Of a stretch of 64,000 nt of DNA, positions 27,807-37,383 are shown piece after piece (the first letter of the stretch is position 1; every line of letters starts with the position of its first letter). The DNA comes from Miltoncostaea marina (GTDB lineage Bacteria > Actinomycetota > Thermoleophilia > Miltoncostaeales > Miltoncostaeaceae). The notes under the pieces are model-generated. The model had not been told where the DNA came from. It did no database searches and was given only the letters and a program-made list of their open reading frames with translations. Made by a program: the position numbers and the translations under genes. The stretch is taken from NCBI RefSeq assembly GCF_018141525.1, contig NZ_CP064655.1:1178001-1242000 (forward strand), in the 5' to 3' direction.

Positions 27807-30260
27807 GTGAGCGACCACGCCATCGCCGCCCGGGGCGCCGCGGTCCGGGCGCTCCCCGCCGAGACCACGCCGCTCGTCGGTCGCGAGACGGAGGTGGAGG
27901 CGGCGGTCGCGCTGCTCGATCGTCCGGATGTCCGGCTGCTGACCCTGACCGGGCCCGGCGGAGTGGGCAAGTCGCGGCTCGCGCTGCGGGTGGCGACGCT
28001 CGCGCGGGAGCGCTTCGCCGACGGCATCGCGCTCGTGCCGCTCGACGCGGTCGATGACGGCGCGCTCGTGGTCCAGGCCATCGTGCTCGCCCTCGGCCTC
28101 GCGGACGCCGGCGAGCTGACCTCGCCGGAGCGGCTGGAGGCGCATCTGCGCGACCGCGAGCTGCTGCTGCTGCTCGACGGCTTCGAGCACCTGCTGGACG
28201 CGGCGCCCGTCCTCTCGCGGCTGCTGGCCGCGTGCCCGGCCCTGAATCTCCTGGTGACGAGCCGGGCGGTGCTGCGCCTGTCGGGCGAGCACGAGTTCCG
28301 GGTGCCCCCGCTGGCGCTTCCGGAGCGCGGGCCCGACGCGGACCCGGACCGGATCGCCGGCTCGCCGTCCGTCGCGCTCTTCACCCAGCGCGCCGCGGCC
28401 GCGGCGTCGGGCGTCCGCCTGACCGCCGACGACGTGCCGGCCGTCGCCGAGATCTGCTGGCGCCTGGACGGGCTGCCCCTGGCGATCGAGCTGGCGGCGG
28501 CGCGCGTCAAGCTGCTCGGCGTCGAGGGCGTGTTGGGCCGGCTCGCGGAGCGGCTCGACCTCCTCACCGGCGGCCCGCGCGACGCACCGGCCCGACAGCG
28601 CACGCTGCGGGACGCGATCCGGTGGAGCGACGCCCTCCTCGAGCCGGACGAGCGCCGGCTGCTGCGGCTGCTGTCGGTGTTCGCCGGCGGATGCGACCTG
28701 ACCGCGGCCGCCGACGTGGCGAGGCGGGTGGATCCCCGGGCGCCCGACGTGCTCGAGACCGTCGCGTCCCTGCTCGACAAGAGCATGGTGGTGCGCTTCG
28801 AGGGGCCGGCCGGTGAGGCCCGCATCGGGATGCTCGAGACGATCCGCGAGTACGCGCGCGCCGCCCTGGCGGCCGATGGCGGCGCCGATGACGCCGGGCG
28901 GGCCCACGCCGATCACCACCTCGCGCTCGCGCGCGAGGCCGAGGACGCGCTTCGCGGCCCCGACCAGCGCGCGTGGCTGGATCGCATCGAGGCGGAGCTG
29001 CCGAACCTGCGCACCGCCCTGCGCTGGCTGCTGGACGCGGCGCGGGCCGAGGACGCGCTCGTGCTCGCCGCATCGCTCGAGCGCTTCTGGTACGTGCGCG
29101 GCGACCTGATGGAGGGCGTCCGGTGGCTGGAGCGCGCGCTCGGGCGGGTGGCCGCCGGCACGCCGCTGCGCGCCCGCGGCCTGACCGCCGCGGCGACGCT
29201 CGCCCACTACGGGGGCGACCTCGACACCGCCGCCGCGCTCGGCGAGGAGGCCCTCGCGGTGTCCACGACGCTCGGGGACCGGGGCAGCGCGGCCCACGCG
29301 CTCACCGCGCTCGGCCTCGTCGCCCGCGCCCGCGGCCGCTACGACGAGGCGCGGACGCGCTACGACCAGTCGACGAGGATCTTCCGTGAGCTCGGCGACC
29401 GGCGCGGCCTCGCCGAGGCCGTCGGCCGCACGGCGACCGCGGCGCTCCACCAGGGCGACTGCACGACCCTTCTCGACAGCGGCCTCGAGGCGACGGCCCT
29501 GTACCGCGAGCAGGGCGACCTCGACGGGATCGCGTACGCGGTCAACTCCGTGGCCCTCGGCATGCTCCACCTGGGACGGCTCGAGGAGGCCGAGCCCCGC
29601 TTCCGCGAGGCGCTGGCGGCGGCGCGCGGCGTCGGGAACCGGCGATACACCAGCCGCATCCTGGTCGGGATGGGGACGCTCGCCGCCGCGCGATCCGACT
29701 GGGCGGCGGCGCGCGCGCAGTTCGAGGAGGCCTCCGCCATCGCCGGCGAGTACGGGGACCGGTGGCTGGTCGCGACGACCTCCCTGCCGAACCTCGCGCG
29801 CGTGCACCTGGCCGAGGGCCGGGCCGAGGTCGCGACAGTCGTCCTGGGCGCGGCCGAGGCCGGGCGGGACGCGATCGGGGTGCCGATCCCGGCGCGCGAG
29901 GCGGCCCAGCACGACGAGATGGTGGCGGAGGCCCGGACAGCGCTCGGGGAGGCGGCCTTCGCGCGGGCCTGGGCCGCCGGACGCGGCATGGCCCTCGACG
30001 AGGCGCTCTCCACCGCCCGTCGCGCGGTGGAGCCGCCGCCGTCGGACGCCGCGCCGCCGGGCGCCGCCGGCCCGCTCACCCGCCGGGAGGCCGAGGTGCT
30101 GCGCCTGGTGGCCGGCGGGCTCACCGACGCCCAGGTCGCCGACGCCCTCGTCCTCAGCCGGCGCACCGTCCACGCGCACCTGCGCTCGATCTACCGCAAG
30201 CTCGACGTCGGGTCGCGCAGCGCCGCCACCCGCTGGGCGCTGGAGCAGGGCCTCACCTAG
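27807..30260 (+). CDS. Large ATP-binding LuxR-family transcriptional regulator
   Basis: An 817-residue signal-transduction ATPase-type regulator starting at GTG 27807. A P-loop [10 protein letters not shown] (near 51-60) and a Walker-B-like [12 protein letters not shown] (near 114-125) form an NB-ARC/AfsR-like ATPase. A winged-helix region follows, then TPR-like helical repeats (about 350-700), and a C-terminal LuxR helix-turn-helix ([33 protein letters not shown]). Such proteins bind inducers or partner proteins through the repeats. It lies directly upstream, same strand, of the PEP-synthase-like pair and is the obvious candidate regulator for it. Confidence 0.85.
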   Translation: MSDHAIAARGAAVRALPAETTPLVGRETEVEAAVALLDRPDVRLLTLTGPGGVGKSRLALRVATLARERFADGIALVPLDAVDDGALVVQAIVLALGLADAGELTSPERLEAHLRDRELLLLLDGFEHLLDAAPVLSRLLAACPALNLLVTSRAVLRLSGEHEFRVPPLALPERGPDADPDRIAGSPSVALFTQRAAAAASGVRLTADDVPAVAEICWRLDGLPLAIELAAARVKLLGVEGVLGRLAERLDLLTGGPRDAPARQRTLRDAIRWSDALLEPDERRLLRLLSVFAGGCDLTAAADVARRVDPRAPDVLETVASLLDKSMVVRFEGPAGEARIGMLETIREYARAALAADGGADDAGRAHADHHLALAREAEDALRGPDQRAWLDRIEAELPNLRTALRWLLDAARAEDALVLAASLERFWYVRGDLMEGVRWLERALGRVAAGTPLRARGLTAAATLAHYGGDLDTAAALGEEALAVSTTLGDRGSAAHALTALGLVARARGRYDEARTRYDQSTRIFRELGDRRGLAEAVGRTATAALHQGDCTTLLDSGLEATALYREQGDLDGIAYAVNSVALGMLHLGRLEEAEPRFREALAAARGVGNRRYTSRILVGMGTLAAARSDWAAARAQFEEASAIAGEYGDRWLVATTSLPNLARVHLAEGRAEVATVVLGAAEAGRDAIGVPIPAREAAQHDEMVAEARTALGEAAFARAWAAGRGMALDEALSTARRAVEPPPSDAAPPGAAGPLTRREAEVLRLVAGGLTDAQVADALVLSRRTVHAHLRSIYRKLDVGSRSAATRWALEQGLT

Positions 30261-30314
30261 GCGCCCCGCGTCGGCCGCGGCGGCGGTCGGCATCGGCACC
30301 GCTCGTCACGGCGT

Positions 30315-30338
30315 TTCGGCAACGCGGTTCGGCAACGC
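30315..30338 (+). repeat. Tandem direct repeat upstream of the PEP-utilising operon
   Basis: Two perfect 11-base copies of TTCGGCAACGC start 13 bases apart, about 100 bases before the operon start codon. The second copy also forms a short inverted repeat (CGGCA / TGCCG). The position in a 180-base promoter region suggests binding sites for a regulator, possibly the adjacent LuxR-type protein. Confidence 0.45.
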
Positions 30339-30440
30339 TGCCGATGCGGCCCGGCCGGCTCGCGGCGGATCCTGCCCCCACGGCGGAGGGCCACCGGCAC
30401 CGGGCCTGGCGGGATCCCCGCCCGACGAGAGGACGGGATC

Positions 30441-32087
30441 ATGATCGAGACCGACACCACACCGACCCCCCTGCGCCTGGAGCCCCCCGGTCCGGGATCG
30501 TGGCTGCTGGACGCCGTCCATGCCCCGCGGCCCTACTCGCGCTTCGGTACCGAGATCCACCCCGGGGCCCTGGCCGAGGGGTTCGCCGTCATGGGGCGCC
30601 GCTACGGCCTGCTCCTCGACGTCCTCGACTGGCGGATGGTGCAGGGGTTCGCCTACTTCGCGCCGCGTCCCGTGCTGGACGAGGCCGAGCTGCCCCGGCG
30701 GTTCGCGGCGGCCGCGGAGGCCGTCGCCCGGCGCGTCTGGCGCGAGGACGTCGAGCGCTGGGAGCGGTGGGCGAAGCCGGCCTCCGTGCGGGCGCACCTC
30801 GCCCTCCAGCGCGTCGATCCCGCGCCGCTGTCGACGGACGGGCTGCTGGCGCACCTCCAGCGCGCCCGCGAGCACCAGCGAGCGATGATCGTCCAGCACC
30901 ACGTCTTCAACGGGGCGGCCCTCATCCCCGTGGGCGACTTCCTCGCGCACGCGGCGGAATGGACCGGCCTCCCGCCCGCCCGCGTCCTGGCGCTCGTGCG
31001 CGGCGCGGCGCCCGAGTCCGCCGGCAGCTCCCACGAGCTCGACCGGCTCGTGGCGGCCCTCGCCGCCGACGGCCGGGCGCGGGCGGCGCTGGCGAGCGAC
31101 GAGGAGCCGGGCGCCCTCCTGGCCCGGCTGCGCGCATGGCCGGGCGGCGTCGGGCACGCCGCGACGGCATACCTCGACCTGGTCGGCTACCGGCTCGTGG
31201 ACAGCCTCGACATCGGCGACCGCTACGCCCTCGAGGTGCCCGAGGTGATCGTGGGGCGCCTGCGCGTCGCGGTGGCCGGCGGGAGGCCGGTGGGCGGCCC
31301 CTCGCAGGAGGAGGTCGCCGGAGTCCGGGACCTCGTCCCGCCCTCCTGTCGGGACGAATTCGACGACCTCCTCGCCGAGGCCCGGCTCACGTACCGGGTG
31401 CGCGACGAGCGCGGCAACTTCGGCGAGGTCTGGGCCGGGGGCATCACCCGGCGGGTCGTCCTGGCCGCGGGCGAGCGCCTGGTGCGGGCCGGCGTCCTGG
31501 ACGAGCCGACCCAGCTCGCGGAGGCCGGGTACGAGGAGATGCGCGACCTGATCTCCGGCCGCGGCGGCCCCACCGCCGACGAGCTGGCGGCGCGCGCCCG
31601 CTTCCGGGCGACGCACCGCGCCGCGGACCTGCCGCCGTTCCTCGGCGATCCGCCCCCTCCGCCGCCGCCGCTCGACCGCGTGCCCGCGGCCGCCGCGCGC
31701 ATGATGCGGGCCCTCGACGCCTCCATCGCGGCGCTGTTCATGCCGTCGGACGCCGAGAGCGAGGCCCGGGTCGTGCGGGGCACCGGCGCCAGCCCCGGCG
31801 TGGCCGTCGGCGTCGCCCGCGTGCTGTCCGGGCCCGCCGAGCTCGGCCGGCTGCGCACCGGTGACATCCTCGTGACCGGGTCGACGACCGAGTCGTTCAA
31901 CATCGCCCTCCCCCTGGTCGGCGCGATCGTGACCGACGCCGGCGGCATCCTCTCCCACGCGGCCATCGTCAGCCGCGAGTACGGCATCCCCGGGGTCGTC
32001 GGCACGCGCGACGCGACGGTGCTCATCCCCGACGGCGCGCGCGTGCGCGTGGACGGCGCCGCCGGAGAGGTCGAGGTGCTCTCGTGA
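30441..32087 (+). CDS. PEP-utilising enzyme, phosphohistidine (swivelling) domain subunit
   Basis: A 548-residue protein. Its C-terminal 90 residues are the mobile PEP-utilisers domain with the phospho-acceptor His506 in GGILSHAAIVSREYGIPGV. The preceding 400 residues are mostly helical and resemble the substrate-side region of PEP-synthase-like phosphotransferases rather than a PEP/pyruvate TIM barrel. The ATP-grasp domain needed to phosphorylate His506 is absent but is encoded by the next gene, which overlaps by GTGA. The pair therefore resembles a split PEP-synthase-like kinase (compare phenylphosphate synthase subunits or rifampin phosphotransferase). Substrate unknown. Confidence 0.78.
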   Translation: MIETDTTPTPLRLEPPGPGSWLLDAVHAPRPYSRFGTEIHPGALAEGFAVMGRRYGLLLDVLDWRMVQGFAYFAPRPVLDEAELPRRFAAAAEAVARRVWREDVERWERWAKPASVRAHLALQRVDPAPLSTDGLLAHLQRAREHQRAMIVQHHVFNGAALIPVGDFLAHAAEWTGLPPARVLALVRGAAPESAGSSHELDRLVAALAADGRARAALASDEEPGALLARLRAWPGGVGHAATAYLDLVGYRLVDSLDIGDRYALEVPEVIVGRLRVAVAGGRPVGGPSQEEVAGVRDLVPPSCRDEFDDLLAEARLTYRVRDERGNFGEVWAGGITRRVVLAAGERLVRAGVLDEPTQLAEAGYEEMRDLISGRGGPTADELAARARFRATHRAADLPPFLGDPPPPPPPLDRVPAAAARMMRALDASIAALFMPSDAESEARVVRGTGASPGVAVGVARVLSGPAELGRLRTGDILVTGSTTESFNIALPLVGAIVTDAGGILSHAAIVSREYGIPGVVGTRDATVLIPDGARVRVDGAAGEVEVLS

Positions 32088-32911
32088 CCTGGGCACTGCT
32101 CGCCGACGCCGCCGAGGCCACGCGCTTCGGCGGCAAGGCCGCCGGCCTCGCGCGGGCGATCCGCGCGGGGCTGCCGGTGCCCGCCGGGGTCGCGGTCGCC
32201 TGGCCGGCCGCCGACGCCGTGGGCGCCGGGGACCCCGCCGCCGAGGCGGAGCTACGATCCCTGCCGCTGCTGCGCGAGGCACGCGACGGCCTGGCCGTCC
32301 GCTCCTCGGCGGTCGGCGAGGACGGCGGGCGCACGAGCTTCGCCGGTCAGCACGAGACGTTGCTCAACGTGACCTCCGACAGCATCGTCGAGGCGGTCCG
32401 GCAGGTGTGGCGCTCGGGGCGCTCGGACGCCGCCCGGGCCTACCGGCGCCGGCTGGGCGTCGGGGGACCGGCCCGCATGGGCGTCGTCGTCCAGCAGCTC
32501 GTGCGCGCCGACGTCGCAGGCGTCCTCTTCACCCGCGATCCGATCGACGGCTCCGACGAGCTGCTCGTCGAGTCGAGCTGGGGGTTCGGCGAGGTGGTGG
32601 TGAACGGGCGGGTGATCCCCGACCGGCACCGCCTCAGCTCCTCGGGCACCGTGCTGGAGGCGGCCGCGGGGCGCAAGGACGTCGCCCTGCGCGCGACCCC
32701 CGGCGGGGGGCGCGCCGAGGTCGCCGTGCACGGGGGCGCCGTGGGCGCCCTCTGCCTGCAGGAGTCGCACCTCGCAGAGCTCCACGAGCTCGCCGTGCGC
32801 TGCGAGGCGGCCTTCGGCCCGGGCCAGGACATCGAGTGGGCCCTCGCGGACGGCGCCGTCCACCTGCTCCAGGTCCGCCCCCTCACGACCGTCGGGGGCG
32901 CGCGCCGCTGA
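32084..32911 (+). CDS. PEP synthase/PPDK-type ATP-grasp subunit
   Basis: A 275-residue protein equal to the N-terminal nucleotide-binding domain of PEP synthase. Conserved blocks are FGGKAAGLARAI (catalytic Lys near 18), LAVRSSAVGEDG, SFAGQHETLLNV, GVLFTRDPI, SSWGFGE and the C-terminal DIEWALADGAVHLLQVRP. It starts at GTG 32084 in the stop codon of the His-domain gene, so a 1:1 complex is likely. It would transfer a phosphoryl group from ATP to His506 of the partner. It is shorter than usual (about 330 residues). Confidence 0.82.
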   Translation: MTWALLADAAEATRFGGKAAGLARAIRAGLPVPAGVAVAWPAADAVGAGDPAAEAELRSLPLLREARDGLAVRSSAVGEDGGRTSFAGQHETLLNVTSDSIVEAVRQVWRSGRSDAARAYRRRLGVGGPARMGVVVQQLVRADVAGVLFTRDPIDGSDELLVESSWGFGEVVVNGRVIPDRHRLSSSGTVLEAAAGRKDVALRATPGGGRAEVAVHGGAVGALCLQESHLAELHELAVRCEAAFGPGQDIEWALADGAVHLLQVRPLTTVGGARR

Positions 32912-32962
32912 CCGGCCGTCCGGACGCCCGCGAGGCGGTCGTCGCCGTGCGCCCGGACAGCC

Positions 32963-32990
32963 GGATCGCCGAGCAGCGGCTCGGCGATCC
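32963..32990 (+). terminator. Terminator of the PEP-utilising operon
   Basis: An 11-bp perfect inverted repeat (GGATCGCCGAG / CTCGGCGATCC) with a 6-base loop lies 51 bases after the stop codon. Confidence 0.75.
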
Positions 32991-33575
32991 CGGCGAGACG
33001 AGCAGCGAGGGCGTCGTCATCGATCCGTGATCGCCGGCGCCGGGGGGTCTCGCCGGCCGCCGAGGCCTCCGGTGTGTCCGCCGCGCGATCCGGCGATCGG
33101 CGGCGACGCCCGAGTGATCCCCGAGGCGGCGACGCCCCGAAGTGATGCCCGAGGCGCCGGTGACCTGGGGGCGTCTGCGGGCCGGACTCCGGCGAGACGG
33201 CTGCGCCGCCCGCGCCCGCGATCGAACCAGCCGCAGGCGGCCGAGCGTGTCATCGGCCGCGAGAACATCGAGCGGGGTCGCCGCGGCCGACGGCCTCCGC
33301 AGCGACCCGATGCGCGCGGCGGCCGGGGCCGGCATCCGCCGCGGTCCGATCGCCGCGACTCGACCGGGGCGATCTCGGCGCCGCCGGCCGACGCGCCGGG
33401 GTGGGTCAGGAGCGGCCGCACGTCGCGCCGGCCATCGCGGCGCACCTCGCCGAGGCGGTCGCCCGCGGGCGGGGTGTCCGCCGAGGGGTCCCGTCCGTCC
33501 GGCACGGACGGGTGGGCCGATTGCGTCACCAGCCGGCGCGTCCCCTCGCCGCCGACCGGCGCGCTGCGCGTCGCG
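32991..33575. other. Gene-free gap between convergent genes
   Basis: About 585 bases between the ends of the PEP-utilising operon (+) and the histidine kinase gene (-). The open frames here are arginine/proline-rich on both strands and show no coding bias or family similarity. The only structure I see is the imperfect tandem repeat at 33100-33153. A gap this long at a convergent junction is unusual in this compact window and may be the remains of a lost gene. Confidence 0.5.
33100..33153. repeat. Imperfect tandem repeat, two units of 26-28 bases
   Basis: Each unit begins GCGGCGACGCCC and ends GTGATNCCCGAG; the second unit is two bases longer. It lies in the gene-free gap. Slipped-strand duplication is the simplest explanation. 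Confidence 0.55.
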
Positions 33576-34958
33576 TCATCCCTTCGGCGCGCGCGCCGTC
33601 GGGGCGGCCTGCGTGCGCCCGGAGGCGGCCCCGGAGGCCGCCGGCAGGCGCAGCACGAAGCAGGTGCCCCCGGAGGGCTCGAGCTCGAGGGAGCCGCCCT
33701 GCGCCTCGGCGAGCTCCCTGGCGATCGCCAACCCGAGGCCCTCGCCGCCGCTGGTCCAGGCGGCCTCCGAGCCGCGGTGGAAGCGCTCGAAGATCCGGTC
33801 GGGGTCGAGCGCCGCCGGGTCGCCGTCGTCGTGGACCCGCATGGTCGCCCAGCCGTCGTCGAGCGCCGTCCCGAGGCGCACGGCGCCTGCCGGCGGCGCG
33901 TACTTGAGGGCGTTGGAGAGCAGGTTGACGGCGATCTGGCGCACCGCGTCGGGGTCGCCCGCCGCGCGCGCCGGGCGCGCGTCGACCTCGAGCGCCAGCC
34001 CGCGGATCTCGAAGGCGGCCGCCAGGCTCGCGTGCACCTGCGCGGCCACCTCGTCGAGCGCCACGACCCCGACCCGCAGCGGCGACGGCTGCGCCTCCGA
34101 CTCGGCGAGGCGCTCGATCTGGCCGATCAGGCGGCTGAGGCGCAGGGTCTCGGTGTGGAGCGCCGCGAGCCCGTCGGCGTCGAACGGCACCACGCCGTCC
34201 TGCATCGCCTCGATGCGGCCCTGGAGCAGCATGAGCGGCGTGCGCAGCTCGTGCGAGAGGTCGGCGGCCAGCTGGCGGCGGGCGCGTCGCTGGCGCTCGA
34301 GGTCGGCGGAGAGGCCGTCGAGCGCCTCCGCCAGCTCGCGCACCTCGGCCGACGCGCCGGGGAGCTCGGGCGTGCGCCCCCCGGCGGCCAGCCCGCGGGC
34401 GGCCACCGTCAGCCGCCGGAGCGGCCGCGACAGGCGGCCGGCCACCACGAGGCCTGCGCCGATCGCCACGACGGCGGCGATGGCCGCGGCGAGCAGGTGG
34501 CCCTGGTCGAGCTCCTGCCGCAGCTCCTCGTCGGCGGGCGTGTCGCCGTCCGCACCGAGGGCGTACAGCTCCAGCGTCGCCACCCGGCCGCCGCGCGGCC
34601 CGTGCACCGGCAGCTCGGACACGCGCCTGAAGTCGAGGCCGTCGCGGTCCAGCTTGGTGGTGTCGATCAGCACCCGCCCGCCCTCGCGCAGCCGGTAGTC
34701 GTAGCCGGTCAGCACCAACTCGTGGGACAGGATGTCGAGCGCGTCGGCGCTCCAGCGCCCGCCCGCGGTGGCGTAGGCGGTCTCGGCGAGGGCCACCGCG
34801 TCGCGGCCCGCCTGGTCGCTGCGCCGGGCGAGGTAGTCGTCGAACGTGCGGTGGAGGCCCCAGCCGGTCAGGAGGGCGGCCACCAGCACCGCGAGGGCGG
34901 CGATGCCGACGAAGGCGGCCACCAGGCGCGCGCGCAGGCCGAGGCGGCCGACGCTCAC
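33576..34958 (-). CDS. Membrane sensor histidine kinase (HAMP-HisKA)
   Basis: A 460-residue kinase from GTG 34958. It has an N-terminal transmembrane helix (residues 10-33), an extracytoplasmic sensor of about 115 residues, and a second helix (about 155-172). A HAMP linker follows, then the phospho-acceptor box DLSHELRTPL near residue 235. The ATPase domain shows NLLSNALKYAP and GGEGLGLAIARELAEAQGG. Its start overlaps the OmpR-type regulator stop codon (GTGA). It sits next to DUF305 and copper-pump genes, so metal or envelope stress is a plausible signal. Confidence 0.9.
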   Translation of the reverse strand: MSVGRLGLRARLVAAFVGIAALAVLVAALLTGWGLHRTFDDYLARRSDQAGRDAVALAETAYATAGGRWSADALDILSHELVLTGYDYRLREGGRVLIDTTKLDRDGLDFRRVSELPVHGPRGGRVATLELYALGADGDTPADEELRQELDQGHLLAAAIAAVVAIGAGLVVAGRLSRPLRRLTVAARGLAAGGRTPELPGASAEVRELAEALDGLSADLERQRRARRQLAADLSHELRTPLMLLQGRIEAMQDGVVPFDADGLAALHTETLRLSRLIGQIERLAESEAQPSPLRVGVVALDEVAAQVHASLAAAFEIRGLALEVDARPARAAGDPDAVRQIAVNLLSNALKYAPPAGAVRLGTALDDGWATMRVHDDGDPAALDPDRIFERFHRGSEAAWTSGGEGLGLAIARELAEAQGGSLELEPSGGTCFVLRLPAASGAASGRTQAAPTARAPKG

Positions 34959-35653
34959 ACGGACTCCTCCAGCCGGTAGCCCACCCCGTAGACGGTCGCC
35001 ACGTAGCCCGCGGCGCCCGGCAGCGCCTCGTCCATCTTCTTGCGCAGGCGCATCACGTGGACGTCGACGGTGCGCTCGATGCCCTCGACGTCGGGTCCCT
35101 GCACCGCCTGCAGGAGGTCGTAGCGCGAGAAGACCCGCCGCGGCTGGCGCGCGAGCGCCGCCAGCAGGCGGAACTCGGCCACCGTGAGCGCCAGCGCGGC
35201 GCCGTTGAGGCGGGCCTCGTGGGCGGCGAGGTCGACCTCGAGCCTGCCGCCGTCGATCACGAGCAGGTCCGCCGCGGGCTGGCCCCGGCCGCCGGAGCGG
35301 CGCAGGATGGCGCGCACCCGAGCGACGAGCTCTCGCGGCGAGAACGGCTTCACCAGGTAGTCGTCGGCCCCGAGGGCGAGGCCGCGCAGGCGGTCGGCCT
35401 CGGCCGACTTGGCGGTCAGCATCAGGATCGGCACGGCCGAGTGGCGGCGCAGGCTGGCGCAGACCTCCTCGCCGGCGATGTCGGGCAGCATGAGGTCGAG
35501 CACGACGAGGTCGGCCGGCTGGGTGGCGAGGGCGTCGAGCGCACGGCGGCCGGTGCGCGCGGTGCGCACGGTGAAGCCGTCGCGGCGCAGGTACGCCGAG
35601 GCGAGCTCGATGATGCCCGGCTCGTCGTCGACGACGAGGATCGAGGGGCTCAT
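34955..35653 (-). CDS. OmpR-family response regulator
   Basis: A 232-residue regulator from the ATG at 35651-35653. The receiver domain has acidic pocket VVDDEPG, phosphorylation Asp in LVVLDLMLPD and Lys in DDYLVKPFSP. A winged-helix DNA-binding domain follows (LTVAEFRLLAALA, RTVDVHVMRLRKKM, TVYGVGYRLE). It is coupled to the following kinase gene and separated by 25 bases from the DUF305 gene upstream on the same strand, so all three may be one operon. Confidence 0.92.
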   Translation of the reverse strand: MSPSILVVDDEPGIIELASAYLRRDGFTVRTARTGRRALDALATQPADLVVLDLMLPDIAGEEVCASLRRHSAVPILMLTAKSAEADRLRGLALGADDYLVKPFSPRELVARVRAILRRSGGRGQPAADLLVIDGGRLEVDLAAHEARLNGAALALTVAEFRLLAALARQPRRVFSRYDLLQAVQGPDVEGIERTVDVHVMRLRKKMDEALPGAAGYVATVYGVGYRLEESV

Positions 35654-35678
35654 CGGCTCGCCCGGTGGATCGGCCCGC

Positions 35679-36326
35679 TCATCCGAGCGGCGGGAACCAC
35701 GTCTGCCGCCAGCGCTGCATCTGCCCGATCTCCTCCGCCTGGGCGGCGATGATCTCATGCGCCATCCGCTCGAGCTCGCCGCGCGGGCCGCCGCGGAGGG
35801 CCGCGTCGGCCATCATCAGCGCGCTCGCGTGGTGCGGGATCATCGCCGCCAGGAACGCGCGGTCGAACTCGCGGGCAGGCGTCGCCTCGAGGCCCGACAT
35901 GTCCATGCTCGCGTGCGGGCCGGAGGCGTCCTCGGTGAGCGGCTCGCCGAACCACTGCTCGCTCCAGGTCCGCATCCGCTCGATCTCCTCCTCCTGCGAG
36001 GCGACGATCCGCTCGGCCAGGCGGCGCACCGCCGGACGCTCGGCGCGCTCCAGGGCGAGCTCGGCCATCGCCACCGCCGAGCGGTGGTGCGGCACCATCA
36101 TCTGCAGGAACGCGCGCTCGCCCAGCCGACCGCCGCCGGCCATGCCCGAGCCCATCCCGCCGTCGGGCCACGAGCCCATCGGCGCCTCCATCCACGCGCC
36201 GCCGCCCGCGTGCGGGCCGTCGCCGGGCCCGTGGTCGTCGCCGGCGAGCGCCATGCCGATCCCGAGCCCGGCGGCCAGCGCGACCACGCCCGCCACCCCG
36301 AGGATCACCCACAGCCTGCTGGTCAT
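35679..36326 (-). CDS. DUF305 protein with duplicated domain
   Basis: A 215-residue exported or membrane-anchored protein from the ATG at 36324-36326. After an N-terminal hydrophobic anchor (residues 5-28) and a Gly/Met/His-rich linker there are two DUF305 repeats: FLQMMVPHHRSAV and FLAAMIPHHASAL, each followed by a QMQRW/RMRTW-type segment. Met/His-rich motifs suggest copper or silver binding outside the cytoplasm. The gene precedes the OmpR-type two-component genes and is divergent from the lipoprotein gene at 36447. Confidence 0.85.
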   Translation of the reverse strand: MTSRLWVILGVAGVVALAAGLGIGMALAGDDHGPGDGPHAGGGAWMEAPMGSWPDGGMGSGMAGGGRLGERAFLQMMVPHHRSAVAMAELALERAERPAVRRLAERIVASQEEEIERMRTWSEQWFGEPLTEDASGPHASMDMSGLEATPAREFDRAFLAAMIPHHASALMMADAALRGGPRGELERMAHEIIAAQAEEIGQMQRWRQTWFPPLG

Positions 36327-36446
36327 CGCATCCCCCTTCGCGTCGACGCCTCGACCCGAGGAGTACCAGGGGCCTGTTTCGGACCTGTGACGGGGGACGC
36401 GGGCCGTCCTTGGCGGTCCGGGCGCCGTCCGACATCGTGGGTGCCG

Positions 36447-37334
36447 ATGCACCGCCCGACACGCAGGCGCCGCGCGCGCCCCGACACGTTCCGCGCCGTC
36501 GCGGCCGCGCTGGCGCTGCTCGGCGTGCTGGCCCTCGCCGCCTGCTCCGGCGACGTCGAGACGACGCCGGCGGGCGCCGACGCCGACCCCATCCACGCCC
36601 ACGGCCTCGGGCTGAACCCGGCGGACGGCGCGCTCTACATCGCGACCCACACGGGCCTGTTCCGGATGGAGCGCGGGTCGGACGACGCCGCCCGCGTCGG
36701 CGACCGCCGCCAGGACACGATGGGGTTCACGATCGCGGCCGCCGACCACTTCCTCGGCTCGGGGCACCCGGACCTGCGGGAGGGGCTGCCGCCGCTGCTC
36801 GGCCTGATCGGGTCCCGCGACCGCGGCCGCTCCTGGGAGCCGATCTCCCTGCTCGGCGAGGCCGACTTCCACGCCCTGCGCGCCACCGGCACGTTCATTC
36901 ACGGCTACGACGCGAGCGGCGGCCGGCTGATGATCAGCGAGGACGGCGGCCGGACCTGGCGTGTGCGCCGTCCGCCGCCCCTCCTCGACCTGGTGGTGGA
37001 CCCGGACGACCCGTCCCGGATCGTCGCGGCGTCGGAGCGTGGGCTGATCGTCTCGGAGGACGACGGGCGCGGCTGGCGCCCGCTCGACGGGCCGCCCGGT
37101 CTGCTCGCCTGGCCGCGCCGCGACGCCCTCTACGCGCTGTCGCTCGACGGCGAGCTGCGGGTCAGCCGCGACGGCGGCGCGTCCTGGGCACGCGCCGGCC
37201 GCGTCGGCGGCCGCCCGGAGGCGATGACCGTGCCGGCCGCCGACCGCCTGATCGTCGCGCTCGAGCACGGCGCCCTGCGCAGCAGCGCCGACGGCGGGCG
37301 GAGCTGGGCCGATGGAGCATGGGCGGGGTCATGA
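36447..37334 (+). CDS. Lipoprotein with BNR-like repeats (F510_1955 family)
   Basis: A 295-residue lipoprotein (signal with lipobox LALAAC near residue 33). The mature part begins with PIHAHGLGLNPADGALYIATH, typical of the F510_1955 glycosyl-hydrolase-like family. It contains repeated Asp-box (BNR) motifs such as SRDRGRSWEP, SEDGGRTWR, SEDDGRGWRP and SRDGGASWA, forming a beta-propeller. Such proteins often accompany DUF305 and copper genes. Enzymatic activity is unproven; a metal-related extracellular role is inferred from context only. Confidence 0.78.
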   Translation: MHRPTRRRRARPDTFRAVAAALALLGVLALAACSGDVETTPAGADADPIHAHGLGLNPADGALYIATHTGLFRMERGSDDAARVGDRRQDTMGFTIAAADHFLGSGHPDLREGLPPLLGLIGSRDRGRSWEPISLLGEADFHALRATGTFIHGYDASGGRLMISEDGGRTWRVRRPPPLLDLVVDPDDPSRIVAASERGLIVSEDDGRGWRPLDGPPGLLAWPRRDALYALSLDGELRVSRDGGASWARAGRVGGRPEAMTVPAADRLIVALEHGALRSSADGGRSWADGAWAGS

Positions 37335-37383
37335 ACCGGGTGCGGGCACAGCCGGCCGGCACCCCACGGCGAACGGAGGGGTG

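Noticed and set aside
32949-33030. A 27-codon GTG frame after the PEP-utilising operon
   Set aside because: Its coding-like base pattern is explained by the strong terminator hairpin it contains.
33017-33529. A 170-codon minus-strand frame in the convergent gap
   Set aside because: Arg/Pro/Gly-rich, no third-position bias, no recognisable motif or ribosome-binding site.
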